The notes beneath the pieces are model-generated. The model was given only the letters and a program-made list of their open reading frames with translations. It searched no databases and was not told the DNA's origin. Made by a program: the position numbers and the translations under genes. A stretch of DNA of 37,905 bases from Clostridia bacterium (GTDB taxonomy: Bacteria > Bacillota > Clostridia > Lachnospirales > Lachnospiraceae): the NCBI GenBank assembly GCA_009929525.1, contig SAAH01000026.1, positions 1 to 37,905 on the forward strand, in the 5' to 3' direction. Below, piece by piece: positions 7,414-16,738 of this stretch. The first letter of the stretch is position 1. Each line of letters starts with the position of its first letter.

Positions 7414-8601
7414 ATGGCACAGAAAAACAAGAACGGTTTACAGCAGCTTCCAGTAGGACGATTAGGGATCATTTCTCCTTACAGTTGTGCTGAACTTGGA
7501 GAAAAGGTTGATAATTATCTGGTGACCTGGAGAAGCGGAAGCCAAAGCCAGCACATGCACAACGCTATTGCATTCGACGGCTACGAGCGGGATACTTATC
7601 TGATCAAGTCTGAGCTCCCTCGTTTTGGAACCGGTGAGGCAAAGGGCATCCTCAAGGAATCTGTCCGCGGCGATGATATCTATGTTCTCGTTGATGTGTG
7701 TAACTACAGTCTTACCTATTCTGTGTGCGGACAGCAAAACCATATGTCACCTGATGATCATTTTCAGAATCTGAAGCGTGTTATCGCAGCCGTTGCCGGC
7801 AAGGCACGCAGAGTTAATGTTATCATGCCGTTTTTATACGAAAGCCGCCAACATAAGCGTTCCAGCCGTGAATCTCTGGACTGTGCCCTTGCACTGCAGG
7901 AACTGGTAAATATGGGTGTGGAAAATATCATTACTTTTGATGCTCACGACCCACGTATCCAGAATGCTATCCCGCTTCACGGATTCGAGACAGTACAGCC
8001 TGCCTATCAGTTCATCAAGAACCTTCTGAGAAACCAGCCTGATCTTACGATCGACAAGGATCATCTGATGGTCATCAGTCCTGACGAAGGTGGTATGGGA
8101 AGAGCTATCTATCTGGCCAACAATCTTGGTGTGGATATGGGTATGTTTTATAAACGCCGTGATTACTCTACCATCGTAGATGGTAGAAATCCTATCGTTG
8201 AGCATGAATTTCTGGGAGCTGATGTTAAAGGCAAAGATATGGTCATCATCGATGATATGATTTCCTCCGGTGACAGTATGCTCGAAGTAGCACAGCTTTT
8301 AAAATCTCAGGGTGCAGGTAAGATCTTCATGTGTTCAACCTTCGGTCTGTTCACCAATGGTCTTGATAAGTTCGATAAAGCTTTTGAAAAAGGAATCTTT
8401 GATCGGATCCTGACAACAAATCTTATCTATCAGACACCTGAGCTTCTGGATCGCCCATATTATGTAAACTGTGATATGAGCAAATACATTGCCCTGATCA
8501 TTGATACTCTGAACCACGATGATTCTATCAGCAAGTTGTTGAATCCTGTGGAGAGGATACAGAAAGTACTGACAAAATATCGGAATCACGAAAAGGTTTG
8601 A
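7414..8601 (+). CDS. prs: Ribose-phosphate pyrophosphokinase (PRPP synthetase)
   Basis: A 395-residue PRPP synthetase, forming phosphoribosyl pyrophosphate from ribose-5-phosphate and ATP for nucleotide, histidine and tryptophan synthesis. The flexible ATP loop is seen as SRQHKRSSRES (144-154), the metal-binding segment as FDAHDPRIQN (175-184), and the PRPP loop as VIIDDMISSGDSM (277-289). It is about 80 residues longer than the usual 315, and has VISPDEGGMGRA where standard enzymes have SPD-GG-RA with other residues, so it belongs to a divergent clostridial branch. Its ribosome binding site AGGAGG lies within the end of dnaC, two bases separate the genes, and a terminator follows. Confidence 0.93.
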   Translation: MAQKNKNGLQQLPVGRLGIISPYSCAELGEKVDNYLVTWRSGSQSQHMHNAIAFDGYERDTYLIKSELPRFGTGEAKGILKESVRGDDIYVLVDVCNYSLTYSVCGQQNHMSPDDHFQNLKRVIAAVAGKARRVNVIMPFLYESRQHKRSSRESLDCALALQELVNMGVENIITFDAHDPRIQNAIPLHGFETVQPAYQFIKNLLRNQPDLTIDKDHLMVISPDEGGMGRAIYLANNLGVDMGMFYKRRDYSTIVDGRNPIVEHEFLGADVKGKDMVIIDDMISSGDSMLEVAQLLKSQGAGKIFMCSTFGLFTNGLDKFDKAFEKGIFDRILTTNLIYQTPELLDRPYYVNCDMSKYIALIIDTLNHDDSISKLLNPVERIQKVLTKYRNHEKV

Positions 8602-8649
8602 TCTGTTCGGAGGATGGCCGTATACTCAAATCAAGTTCATGATACCTAT

Positions 8650-8694
8650 AAAAAAAACAGGATAACTCTCACGGGAGTCGTCCTGCTTTTTTTC
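8650..8694. terminator. Bidirectional terminator between prs and nfo
   Basis: CAGGA/TCCTG (8658-8662 with 8681-8685) and ACTC/GAGT (8665-8668 with 8675-8678) form the stem, flanked by a run of A on the left and T on the right. The symmetrical A/T flanks let it stop prs on the plus strand and the asnS-nfo operon on the minus strand. Confidence 0.85.
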
Positions 8695-8714
8695 ATATAT
8701 GCTTTATCTATCAC

Positions 8715-9545
8715 TTACTCCTCCATCGCCTTTAACATCTGGATCTCCCGTGCATATCCATCCAGTTCATTTGGTGTCTCAAGATAAACAGGTATGCCTT
8801 TCAGTTTTGGATGGTTAATGATCTGTCTGAAGGTTTCTATTCCCAGAGAACCTTCCCCCAGTTTTTCATGACGATCCTTATGACTTGCAAATGGATTCTT
8901 ACTGTCATTCATATGAATCGCTCTCAGATATCCCATACCGATCGTCTGATCAAATTCCTGTATCACCTGTTCCAGATTATCTGCAATATCATATCCACCG
9001 TCATATACATGGCAGGTATCCAGGCATACACCCATATGATTTTTCAGTTCTACCCGATCCAGGATCGCACGAAGTTCCTCAAAATTTTTCCCAACCTCTG
9101 TGCCTTTTCCTGACATAGTCTCCAGCAAAACCGTAGTTCTCTGCTCTTTTTTCAATATCTCATTGAGCATCTCTGCAATAAGTTTGATCCCTTCTTCTGC
9201 TCCCTGCCCTACATGGCTTCCCGGATGGAAATTGTAACAGTTTCCCGGAACGTATTCCATCCGTTTCAAGTCATCCTCCATAGTCATCCATGCAAATTCT
9301 CTGGTCTTCTCGTCTTTTGAACATGGATTCAACGTATACGGAGCATGCGCCAGAATCTGACTGATTCCATGTTCATCCGCATACGCGAGATAAGCCTCCA
9401 CATCCTTCTCATCTATTGCTTTTGCCTTACTTCCCCTTGGATTGCGGGTAAAAAACTGAAACGTGTTCGCTCCTATCTCTATGGCTTCTTTCCCCATATG
9501 AAGAAAACCCTTTGATGATGATAAATGACATCCTACTCTAAGCAT
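8715..9545 (-). CDS. nfo: Endonuclease IV (AP endonuclease)
   Basis: A 276-residue TIM-barrel AP endonuclease that nicks DNA 5' of abasic sites in base excision repair. The three-zinc ligand set of Nfo is visible: [53 protein letters not shown] and YLETPNE. Start MLRVGCHLS is standard for the family. Its ATG overlaps the stop codon of the SbcC-like gene (TAATG), so translation is coupled, and it is the last gene of the asnS unit before the terminator. Confidence 0.96.
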   Translation of the reverse strand: MLRVGCHLSSSKGFLHMGKEAIEIGANTFQFFTRNPRGSKAKAIDEKDVEAYLAYADEHGISQILAHAPYTLNPCSKDEKTREFAWMTMEDDLKRMEYVPGNCYNFHPGSHVGQGAEEGIKLIAEMLNEILKKEQRTTVLLETMSGKGTEVGKNFEELRAILDRVELKNHMGVCLDTCHVYDGGYDIADNLEQVIQEFDQTIGMGYLRAIHMNDSKNPFASHKDRHEKLGEGSLGIETFRQIINHPKLKGIPVYLETPNELDGYAREIQMLKAMEE

Positions 9546-11227
9546 TACATTTCCTCCAAGTTTATCTCTTTTGCTCTGATTCCTATTTTTTTCAAAATCT
9601 CATTTTCTCTCTTGTGACAGGTAAAGATCAATACCTGCCCGCCTCTTTTTGCCAGCCAGCGGATCGTCTGTGTCAGCCGTTTTTCATCATACATGGCAAA
9701 AACATCGTCCAAAAGTATCGGTAGTCTTTCTTCACACAGGATTTCACTCACCGCCATACGAAGGGCAAAATACACCTGTTCCACCGTTCCCCGGCTCAAC
9801 TGGAATAAAAACACCTGCCGGTTCCACTCATACAGAGTGATCTTCATGTCATCGTCCATAGCGATACGACTGTATTTGCCTTCTGTGATCTCGCCCAGGA
9901 TCTCTTCCATCCTTCTTTGAAGTCTCTGGCCTATCCTTCTGCACATCACACCAGATAGCTGATTCAATGTCTCTATCGCAAGGTCAAGGCTTTGGATCTC
10001 CGTCTCACACTCCCGGATCTCACTGCTTGCCTCCGACAGTTCCTCCAGATTCTCCATGAGATTTTGCGCTATGGTTTCCTTTTCTGTAAGCTGCTGCCGT
10101 AAAGCCTCTTCCTTTCCTTGAAGACGACTCAGCGATTCTCGAAGTTTCATGACTAAGTCTCGAGAGTCCTTTCGTTTTCGTTCATCCTCAGATAAATCCA
10201 CTATTTTTTCCCGGTTCTTCAGTTCCCCAGGATCTTGTAAATCAGCCACTTTCCGTCGTCTCAACAATACCACGCTTGCCAGCATGAGTGCGCATCCTGC
10301 TGCTGCCGTCAAAACACGAAGAACAATTGATGCCGAAAATGGATCCCACGCCGCCAGTAATACGATAAGGCATCCAAGCAAAACGCCCACCGCTTCGCCA
10401 GATCTTCTGTTCTCTTTATCCGTATCTCTTGCCTCTTCACCGATGATACCCGATTCGACACCTGCCCCTTCCGACTCTCTGTCAGATTTTGGGAGGACTG
10501 TGTTCCGACTTTCTTCCATCGCCGCTTTCAGATCATCCTGCATTCCAATCTTTTGCTGTCTGATATTCGCAAGCTGATGCTCCAATCCAACATTTTCATC
10601 TTTTATATAATCAATCTGGTTTTGTAATTGTTTATGTTGATTTTCTTTTTTTTCAACTGCTTCCTGTCTTTTTTCAACCCACTGTTTTCTTTTCTTTTTC
10701 AAGCGTTCTGCCGCCCTTTGGGCATCCAGGTCGCCTGATCCGGTCCCCTCAAAGTTGGACATATATCTTTGAAGTTCACGCACCATCCCTTCGTCAGTCT
10801 CACTTCGAAGCTGACCGATGGATACCGTATTGTCATAGACACTTTCACTGATATCTCCCAGGATCATCTGAAGATCCCCATTTGCCAGAGAAAGTTCTTC
10901 CCCATCCGTCTCGCAGACAAAGGATTCCCGCGTATCATTCTTATAAAAATTTCTTTCGATGCAAAATTTTTTTTCTCCAACCTCGAAGTTCATACTTCCC
11001 GCATAGTCGATCGGCCTTTCCCAAGGCTCAAATCTAGTGTATGGATCTGTCTTCGATGCCCGTCCGCGATACCTGGGGAGTCCAAAAATCATGGCACGTA
11101 TAAAGGAATGCAGTGTTGTTTTTCCGCTCTCATTCGCCCCATAGATCACGTTGATCCCATCATCAAGAAATATTTCTCTCTCTTTTAACTTTCCAAATTG
11201 CTGTATCCAAAGATATGTCAGTCTCAT
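9545..11227 (-). CDS. YhaN/SbcC-like SMC-type ATPase with membrane helices
   Basis: A 560-residue ATPase of the Rad50/SbcC superfamily, nearest in layout to Bacillus YhaN. Walker A is [10 protein letters not shown] (29-38); the other half of the ATPase is at the C-terminus with signature LSRGTVEQ (477-484), Walker [10 protein letters not shown] (502-510) and a switch histidine in FTCHKRE. Coiled coils cover about 165-245 and 335-430. Between them, where SbcC has a zinc hook, stand two hydrophobic helices (about 279-294 and 300-322) and no CxxC. This suggests a membrane-tethered machine. It overlaps the upstream nuclease gene by 4 bp and nfo by 1 bp. It is shorter than YhaN (about 960 residues). 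DNA end processing or repair is inferred from family and neighbours. Confidence 0.88.
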   Translation of the reverse strand: MRLTYLWIQQFGKLKEREIFLDDGINVIYGANESGKTTLHSFIRAMIFGLPRYRGRASKTDPYTRFEPWERPIDYAGSMNFEVGEKKFCIERNFYKNDTRESFVCETDGEELSLANGDLQMILGDISESVYDNTVSIGQLRSETDEGMVRELQRYMSNFEGTGSGDLDAQRAAERLKKKRKQWVEKRQEAVEKKENQHKQLQNQIDYIKDENVGLEHQLANIRQQKIGMQDDLKAAMEESRNTVLPKSDRESEGAGVESGIIGEEARDTDKENRRSGEAVGVLLGCLIVLLAAWDPFSASIVLRVLTAAAGCALMLASVVLLRRRKVADLQDPGELKNREKIVDLSEDERKRKDSRDLVMKLRESLSRLQGKEEALRQQLTEKETIAQNLMENLEELSEASSEIRECETEIQSLDLAIETLNQLSGVMCRRIGQRLQRRMEEILGEITEGKYSRIAMDDDMKITLYEWNRQVFLFQLSRGTVEQVYFALRMAVSEILCEERLPILLDDVFAMYDEKRLTQTIRWLAKRGGQVLIFTCHKRENEILKKIGIRAKEINLEEM

Positions 11228-12267
11228 AATTCTGCCTCCATCAAAGCCTGAAGGCCATAATATAATGCTTTCTGTTCCACAGTTCCATCTTTTCCGTCAA
11301 AACACCGGATATATTCCCCCACCAAAGTACCTTCCTGCTGCTTTCTCAGCAGTTCCAGATCGTAGCAGGGACGGGTTTCGTCCAGGATCTCCGATATATA
11401 TCCGCACAGGTACAACGGCTGCTTATCGAATTCCATATCAGGATTGCGATAGCCTCTGATCCTTATCCTATAGATATTCTGGGTTCCCTTTTGTTCTATC
11501 GCCTCCCGGACCTTCTGCTCCAGTGCCAGCTGTGTAGTCCCCGAATGGATCGCCACGTCCAGATTCTGATATTCCCTGCAGGCCATTTTCACGAATCCTG
11601 CCTTGGTATTTCCTTTTTCTATCTTGCCGTACATAAGGCCATGAGGTCCCATATCATTTCTGTCGATGGGTTCCAGTGCACCGGCATATGCCATATGATC
11701 TGCCAAAAGCACACCCGGTTTGTGGATATGCCCCAACGCCACATAGTCAAATCCTGCGCCATCCTCCACGGAAAATGGCACGTGTTTTTCATCGCCGCCA
11801 TGGGCTAGAAGGATATGAACTCCCGGTTTTCCATTTGGATGGATATCCCGGCAGATATTTTCACGGATTTCTCGCTGCTCATAGCTGAATCCATAGATCC
11901 AGGTATCTATCCCCGGCAGATGAATGGCTTCCGGCTGCTGACTAAAGAAACCATGAACATTCGGCTCCCACTCAATCTTTCGATAGGCGGAATCTGCCTT
12001 CATGTAATCATGGTTGCCCGCACACCAGACCACTTCCGTCTCCGGTATCGTACTGAAAAGATAATTTACTTCCCGCAATTCCCTTACGAGCGGCTGCCTG
12101 TGAAAAAGATCTCCTGCTATCAAAAGAAGATCTATCTTTTCCTTTTTCGTCAGACTTATAACCTTTTTAAAGGTATTCCATATTTCTTTTTCCCTAAAAG
12201 CACTCCAGGAGCAGCCCGAATCCGGCACTGCTCCTAGATGTACATCTGCAATATGAATAAATCGCAT
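11224..12267 (-). CDS. YhaO/SbcD-like metallophosphoesterase nuclease
   Basis: A 347-residue calcineurin-like phosphoesterase of the Mre11/SbcD type, the expected nuclease partner of the ATPase gene that it overlaps by four bases (ATGA). All five metal-binding motifs are present in order: IADVHLG (6-12), AGDLF, AGNHDY, LAHGG and LGHIHKP. The C-terminal 130 residues would be the capping domain. Together the pair forms an SbcCD/YhaNO-like complex; members of this family open hairpins and trim DNA ends. It follows asnS by 8 bp and so is probably expressed from the asnS promoter. Confidence 0.88.
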   Translation of the reverse strand: MRFIHIADVHLGAVPDSGCSWSAFREKEIWNTFKKVISLTKKEKIDLLLIAGDLFHRQPLVRELREVNYLFSTIPETEVVWCAGNHDYMKADSAYRKIEWEPNVHGFFSQQPEAIHLPGIDTWIYGFSYEQREIRENICRDIHPNGKPGVHILLAHGGDEKHVPFSVEDGAGFDYVALGHIHKPGVLLADHMAYAGALEPIDRNDMGPHGLMYGKIEKGNTKAGFVKMACREYQNLDVAIHSGTTQLALEQKVREAIEQKGTQNIYRIRIRGYRNPDMEFDKQPLYLCGYISEILDETRPCYDLELLRKQQEGTLVGEYIRCFDGKDGTVEQKALYYGLQALMEAEL

Positions 12268-12275
12268 AGATTCTC

Positions 12276-13667
12276 CTATAGATCACAATTGTTTACGGTT
12301 CTTGGGAACGGGATCACGTCGCGGATGTTGCCCATACCTGTCAGGTACATGACACAGCGTTCAAATCCCAATCCAAATCCAGCATGTCTGGTGCTTCCGT
12401 ATTTTCTAAGGTCAAGATAGAAATCATAATCTTCTTTCTTCAGGTTCATCTCTTCCATACGGGCTACCAGTTTATCGTAATCGTCTTCCCTCTGACTTCC
12501 GCCGATGATCTCACCGATCCCCGGTACCAGACAGTCTACTGCTGCCACTGTTTTTCCGTCTTCGTTCATCTTCATGTAGAAGGCTTTAATCTCCTTCGGA
12601 TAATCTGTGACAAATACCGGACGTTTGAATACCTGCTCGGTCAGATAACGCTCATGCTCTGTCTGAAGGTCACATCCCCAGGATACTTTATATTCAAATT
12701 TGTCATTTTTCTTGGTCAGGATATCGATGGCTTCTGTGTAAGTAACATGGGCAAATTCGGAATTTACCACGTTGTTCAGACGCTCCAATAATCCTTTGTC
12801 TACGAAAGAGTTAAAGAAATTCATCTCTTCCGGAGCATTTTCCAGAACGTATCTGATGATATACTTCAGCATAGATTCTGCAAGGATCATATCATCTTCC
12901 AGATCTGCAAATGCGATCTCCGGCTCGATCATCCAGAACTCTGCCGCATGACGGGTCGTGTTGGAATTCTCTGCACGGAAGGTCGGTCCGAAAGTGTAGA
13001 TATTGCGGAAAGCCTGTGCATAAGTCTCACCATTTAACTGGCCGCTGACCGTCAGATTCGTCGCCTTGTTGAAGAAGTCTTTGGAAAAATCAATCTTGCC
13101 TTCTTCTGTCTTAGGAATATTGTTCAGATCCATGGTCGTAACCTGGAACATCTCTCCTGCGCCCTCACAGTCACTTCCTGTGATCAGTGGCGTATGAACA
13201 TATACAAATCCTCTCTCCTGAAAGAACTTGTGGATCGCATAAGCGATAAGGGAACGTACACGAAATACTGCCTGGAACGTGTTGGTCCTTGGGCGAAGAT
13301 GTGTTACGGTCCTCAGATATTCCATACTGTGGCGTTTCTTCTGAAGTGGATAATCAGGTGCGGATTCACCCTCTACTGTGATCTCCTCTGCCTGAATCTC
13401 AAATGGCTGTTTTGCCTGCGGTGTTGCCACCAGTTTTCCTTTTACAATGATCGCTGCACCCACATTCAACTTGGAAATGTCTGCAAAATTCTCCATAGAA
13501 TCATGGTATACAACCTGCAGTGTTTCAAAAAATGTTCCATCATGGAGCACTACAAATCCAAATGTTTTGGAATCGCGTACGCTTCGTACCCATCCTCCAA
13601 CATTAACTTCTTTGTCCAGGTAAGCTTCCCTGTTTCTATATATCTCTCTTACGGTAGTAAGCTGCAT
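12276..13667 (-). CDS. asnS: Asparaginyl-tRNA synthetase
   Basis: A 463-residue class IIb aminoacyl-tRNA synthetase charging tRNA-Asn. The N-terminal OB fold for anticodon binding has [17 protein letters not shown]; the catalytic core has motif 2 around FRAENSNT and motif 3 [13 protein letters not shown], with the Asn-specific GSQRED segment. The frame opens at a GTG seven codons earlier, but GGGAGGAC there is the ribosome binding site for the ATG used here. It has its own promoter, and DNA repair genes follow in the same transcript. I see no T-box leader: only 44 bp separate it from the upstream gene. Confidence 0.97.
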   Translation of the reverse strand: MQLTTVREIYRNREAYLDKEVNVGGWVRSVRDSKTFGFVVLHDGTFFETLQVVYHDSMENFADISKLNVGAAIIVKGKLVATPQAKQPFEIQAEEITVEGESAPDYPLQKKRHSMEYLRTVTHLRPRTNTFQAVFRVRSLIAYAIHKFFQERGFVYVHTPLITGSDCEGAGEMFQVTTMDLNNIPKTEEGKIDFSKDFFNKATNLTVSGQLNGETYAQAFRNIYTFGPTFRAENSNTTRHAAEFWMIEPEIAFADLEDDMILAESMLKYIIRYVLENAPEEMNFFNSFVDKGLLERLNNVVNSEFAHVTYTEAIDILTKKNDKFEYKVSWGCDLQTEHERYLTEQVFKRPVFVTDYPKEIKAFYMKMNEDGKTVAAVDCLVPGIGEIIGGSQREDDYDKLVARMEEMNLKKEDYDFYLDLRKYGSTRHAGFGLGFERCVMYLTGMGNIRDVIPFPRTVNNCDL

Positions 13668-13705
13668 GGTGAGTTTGTCCTCCCTCACTTATAATATTTC
13701 TTCCT

Positions 13706-13734
13706 ATTGTATCATTTTTCCGAAGTGAGTTCAA
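13706..13734 (-). promoter_or_regulatory. Promoter of asnS operon
   Basis: TTGAAC (13729-13734), 17 bp, TACAAT (13706-13711) on the minus strand. The -35 box lies inside the last codons of the beta-propeller gene. No terminator separates the two genes, so read-through from the sigma factor unit is possible. Confidence 0.65.
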
Positions 13735-16006
13735 GGCTTCCTGTCTTATCAAAGTTATTCTTCATATCATAGACTGTGATTTTGTCTTCTTCTACCACGT
13801 ACAGATCATTCTGGATGTACAGACCTCCTGTGTATCCATATCCGCTATAGTAAGCTTCCGGACTGCCCAGTACCTGATCGACTTTATTGGAAAATCCTTT
13901 TTGCTCATCATAGGAAAATACAAGATATCTTTCCTGATACTCATCTTCACTCACCGAATAGTTTCCCACACAAAATCCTATTATATTCTTCTCAGGGTCC
14001 ACGAGTACCCGTTTGTAATCATACAAAGCTGTACAGTCCATAACGTCTTTAAGAAGAATCTTATTCTCTTCTTTTACTTTTGTCGGATCTGAAATATCAT
14101 ACATCGACAGTTTTAATCCGAGAGTTGCCCCCGTATCCGGGTCTGTCTCCCATCCGATCCCCAGCAGCTTTCCATTTCCATAAAAATGCAGATATTCTGA
14201 AAATCCAGTCACCTTCAGTTCCCCGATGATCTCCGGTTTGTATGGATCAGAAAGGTCTATGGTAAAGAGCGGATCGGTGTTCCTATAGGTCACAAAATAT
14301 CCGGTATCCTTCATGAATCTTGCGGAATAAATGGTCTCCCCTTTTGCAATATTATTCAGTTCTCCACAGATTTTCATCCTGTCATCAAGCACATAGACAC
14401 GATTGACCTGATTACTGAACCTGCCGTCTCCCCGCCAGTCCGTCAGCAAAACCCTAAGATATCCATCGTATTCATTGATCGCAAATGTATCTGTCAATTC
14501 ACCCTTCAAAGCTGCTGCGGATACACCGCGTATCCTTCCGTTGGTAAGCTGGAATCGGATAACATTTGAGATACACTGATCGCTGCCCCAGTCATTTTGT
14601 ATCACGTAGACACTGCCCTTTGTGATATAGAACTGGCTGCCGGAATCTATCAGTGATTTTTGATCGACCACCTTATCCGGATTCTTCAGATTAACAGATG
14701 ACATGACCAGATAGCTGCACTGATCGATCGTATCGGGTACATAGATATCATCCTCCGGTATCAGCTCCCCGTTTACCCTTGGGATCAATTGCGTATCTTC
14801 CATATCTGTGCCTTCCGATTTGCTTTCTGTAACATCTTCCATACTGCTTTCCCTTGCGACTTCCGCAGTTTCATACCCATAAAATGACTCATTATAACGA
14901 TAATAATCACTGAAAATGTAGACATGATCTCCTACTTTTCTCGATGTCCTGTAGTTTCCGTCCTGAGTCACTGTCCCTGTCTTTTGGGGATGGTCTATAT
15001 TACTCAGATCATATGTCACCATAATCGTTTCATACCTTTGTGCCATGTAATACACATCCGCATTATCTGACTGGAGACCACTGGTATAAAGATTCCCCAC
15101 CAGCACCAGTTTTTCTTTGTCTACATACATTTCGCTGTATTCGCACTGGCCCTCATCGGATTCTGCCGGGATATCCGCTATTACTTTCAGTTTCTTGGCA
15201 TCGATGATCTGAACACTGCCGCTTGACTTCATTGCATAGATGTAGGTTCCATCTGTTTTTATAATATCGCCTTCATCTACACCCTCTACCTGGAGATTCG
15301 TAGATGAATAATCACCGCCCGACGTTTCTTCCGCATCACCTGCATCTGCTGCACCCATATCGGCTGCACCGGTATCCGCAGAATCTTCGGTGGTACTTTC
15401 CATAGAAGCTTCATCTTTACTTTCGCTCACGCCTACATCCGCTGCTCCATCCGCAGATTCCTCTGGGGCAGATTCCAGATGGCTTCCATTTGCTCCATAA
15501 AGCCGTTCTTCCTCTTCCCATGCGTCCTCTATCTGACCCCTGATATCATCATAAGTAGTCGTATGATAAAAGCTGTTAAACTTCTCGTCTGCTGTGTATT
15601 CGTCTGCAGCTTGATCCGCAGTATCTCCGTCCTCTTCCACCGCAGTTTCAGATGCTTCCTCTGTGGATTCTGCTGCGGATTCTGCTGTGGATTCCGTTGT
15701 TTCTTCTACCGCTTCTTCCGCCACAGCCGCCTCTGCATATGCGGCTTCTTCACTTTGCATATTCATAGCAATCTGGCTCTTTTCAGAATCTCCCCACAGT
15801 CCGGCCTTCCATGTTCCAACAAACATCAATACAACGGCCGCCGCCAGACCGCCTATCACTGCCGCCGGTCTGCGGTAGAATACGACCTTCTTCTTCTTTA
15901 TTTTATCCAGTTCTTCCAGTTTTTTTTGCATCTTATCGGGATCCAGTCCTTCCGGAATCTTTACATCTTCTGCGGAATCTTTTATTTTTTTCTTCCAATC
16001 TTCCAT
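13712..16006 (-). CDS. Membrane-anchored beta-propeller protein, probable anti-sigma partner
   Basis: A 764-residue protein of the Beta_propel (PF09826-type) family. Residues 1-46 are charged and cytosolic, 47-65 form one membrane helix, 80-235 are a low-complexity Glu/Ala/Ser/Thr stretch with short repeats (ESTAESAAES), and the remainder is the outer propeller, opening with the hallmark LQVEGVDEGDIIKTDG (239-254). It begins 11 bp after an ECF-type sigma factor gene and is co-oriented with it, the usual arrangement for a sigma factor and its membrane regulator. A role as anti-sigma factor that senses something outside the cell is inferred; the sigma-binding N-terminus is too short to assign by eye. 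Confidence 0.82.
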   Translation of the reverse strand: MEDWKKKIKDSAEDVKIPEGLDPDKMQKKLEELDKIKKKKVVFYRRPAAVIGGLAAAVVLMFVGTWKAGLWGDSEKSQIAMNMQSEEAAYAEAAVAEEAVEETTESTAESAAESTEEASETAVEEDGDTADQAADEYTADEKFNSFYHTTTYDDIRGQIEDAWEEEERLYGANGSHLESAPEESADGAADVGVSESKDEASMESTTEDSADTGAADMGAADAGDAEETSGGDYSSTNLQVEGVDEGDIIKTDGTYIYAMKSSGSVQIIDAKKLKVIADIPAESDEGQCEYSEMYVDKEKLVLVGNLYTSGLQSDNADVYYMAQRYETIMVTYDLSNIDHPQKTGTVTQDGNYRTSRKVGDHVYIFSDYYRYNESFYGYETAEVARESSMEDVTESKSEGTDMEDTQLIPRVNGELIPEDDIYVPDTIDQCSYLVMSSVNLKNPDKVVDQKSLIDSGSQFYITKGSVYVIQNDWGSDQCISNVIRFQLTNGRIRGVSAAALKGELTDTFAINEYDGYLRVLLTDWRGDGRFSNQVNRVYVLDDRMKICGELNNIAKGETIYSARFMKDTGYFVTYRNTDPLFTIDLSDPYKPEIIGELKVTGFSEYLHFYGNGKLLGIGWETDPDTGATLGLKLSMYDISDPTKVKEENKILLKDVMDCTALYDYKRVLVDPEKNIIGFCVGNYSVSEDEYQERYLVFSYDEQKGFSNKVDQVLGSPEAYYSGYGYTGGLYIQNDLYVVEEDKITVYDMKNNFDKTGSLELTSEK

Positions 16007-16017
16007 TTTGACACCTC

Positions 16018-16494
16018 CTATCCCTGCAGCATTTCTTCCATTTTTTTGAGTGCACGACTCTCTTTGGAACGAATTGTATTTTCATTTTTATGTAGTATCC
16101 TGGCTGTTTCTTTGCTGGTATATCCGGCAAAAATATGCATGGAAATGATCAGCCTTTCCTCCTTGGACAACTTCCCAAAGGCCTGTCTGACCTGATAATT
16201 TTCTTCTACTCCTGCCTGCATACTCACCAGATCATCCGGAAGTTCTGACGTCTTATCTACATATTCTTTTAGCTTCCGCTTGCACTTATTGGACAATATC
16301 TTGAAGATCCAGGGGCGAAAAGAATCCCGGTTTCGAAGTTTTTCAAAACCCGCATAGGCGTCTGCAACAGCATCCCCCACCACATCTTCTGCATCATGGG
16401 TATTCTTCAGCGTATATAGTGCAAAACGGTACATATCGCGGTATATCTCCTGATACAACCGAACAAAATCCTGTTGTTCCTGATTTCCTTCCAT
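16018..16494 (-). CDS. ECF-type RNA polymerase sigma factor
   Basis: A 158-residue sigma-70 family protein with only region 2 (about 14-75, including AEDVVGDAVADAYAGF and FRPWIFKILSNKC) and region 4 (about 108-155, helix-turn-helix GYTSKETARILHKNENTIRS), as in extracytoplasmic function sigma factors. A strong GGAGGTGAAAAT precedes the ATG. It is followed at 11 bp by the membrane beta-propeller protein. Target promoters and signal are unknown; self-regulation is likely for the class, but I could not identify a convincing ECF promoter upstream (16495-16660 is AT-rich without other features). Confidence 0.92.
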   Translation of the reverse strand: MEGNQEQQDFVRLYQEIYRDMYRFALYTLKNTHDAEDVVGDAVADAYAGFEKLRNRDSFRPWIFKILSNKCKRKLKEYVDKTSELPDDLVSMQAGVEENYQVRQAFGKLSKEERLIISMHIFAGYTSKETARILHKNENTIRSKESRALKKMEEMLQG

Positions 16495-16670
16495 ATTTTC
16501 ACCTCCCTGAAATGCATTTCATATATACAGTGTATAATATCTGCCATATTGTTGCATTAAAAAATAAAAATTAAACATGCGAAAACTAAAGGCCTTTCAT
16601 AAGAAGAACGCCCTGAAATGTGAAAATATCACACATTTTTTTAACTTTTTCCAACTTCCCCTATGATAAA

Positions 16671-16710
16671 AAAAATGCCGTACCCATATACATGATGAGC
16701 CGGCATTTTT
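16671..16710 (-). terminator. Terminator after the M29 aminopeptidase gene
   Basis: Perfect 10-bp arms AAAAATGCCG (16671-16680) and CGGCATTTTT (16701-16710) with a 20-nt loop, and a T run behind on the minus strand. It lies 29 bp past the aminopeptidase stop. Confidence 0.8.
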
Positions 16711-16738
16711 ATATTGTATAGTTGTATCATATCGCAGA

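Noticed and set aside
13668-13711. T-box riboswitch before asnS
   Set aside because: The upstream space is only 44 bp and holds a normal promoter; no leader of the needed length exists.
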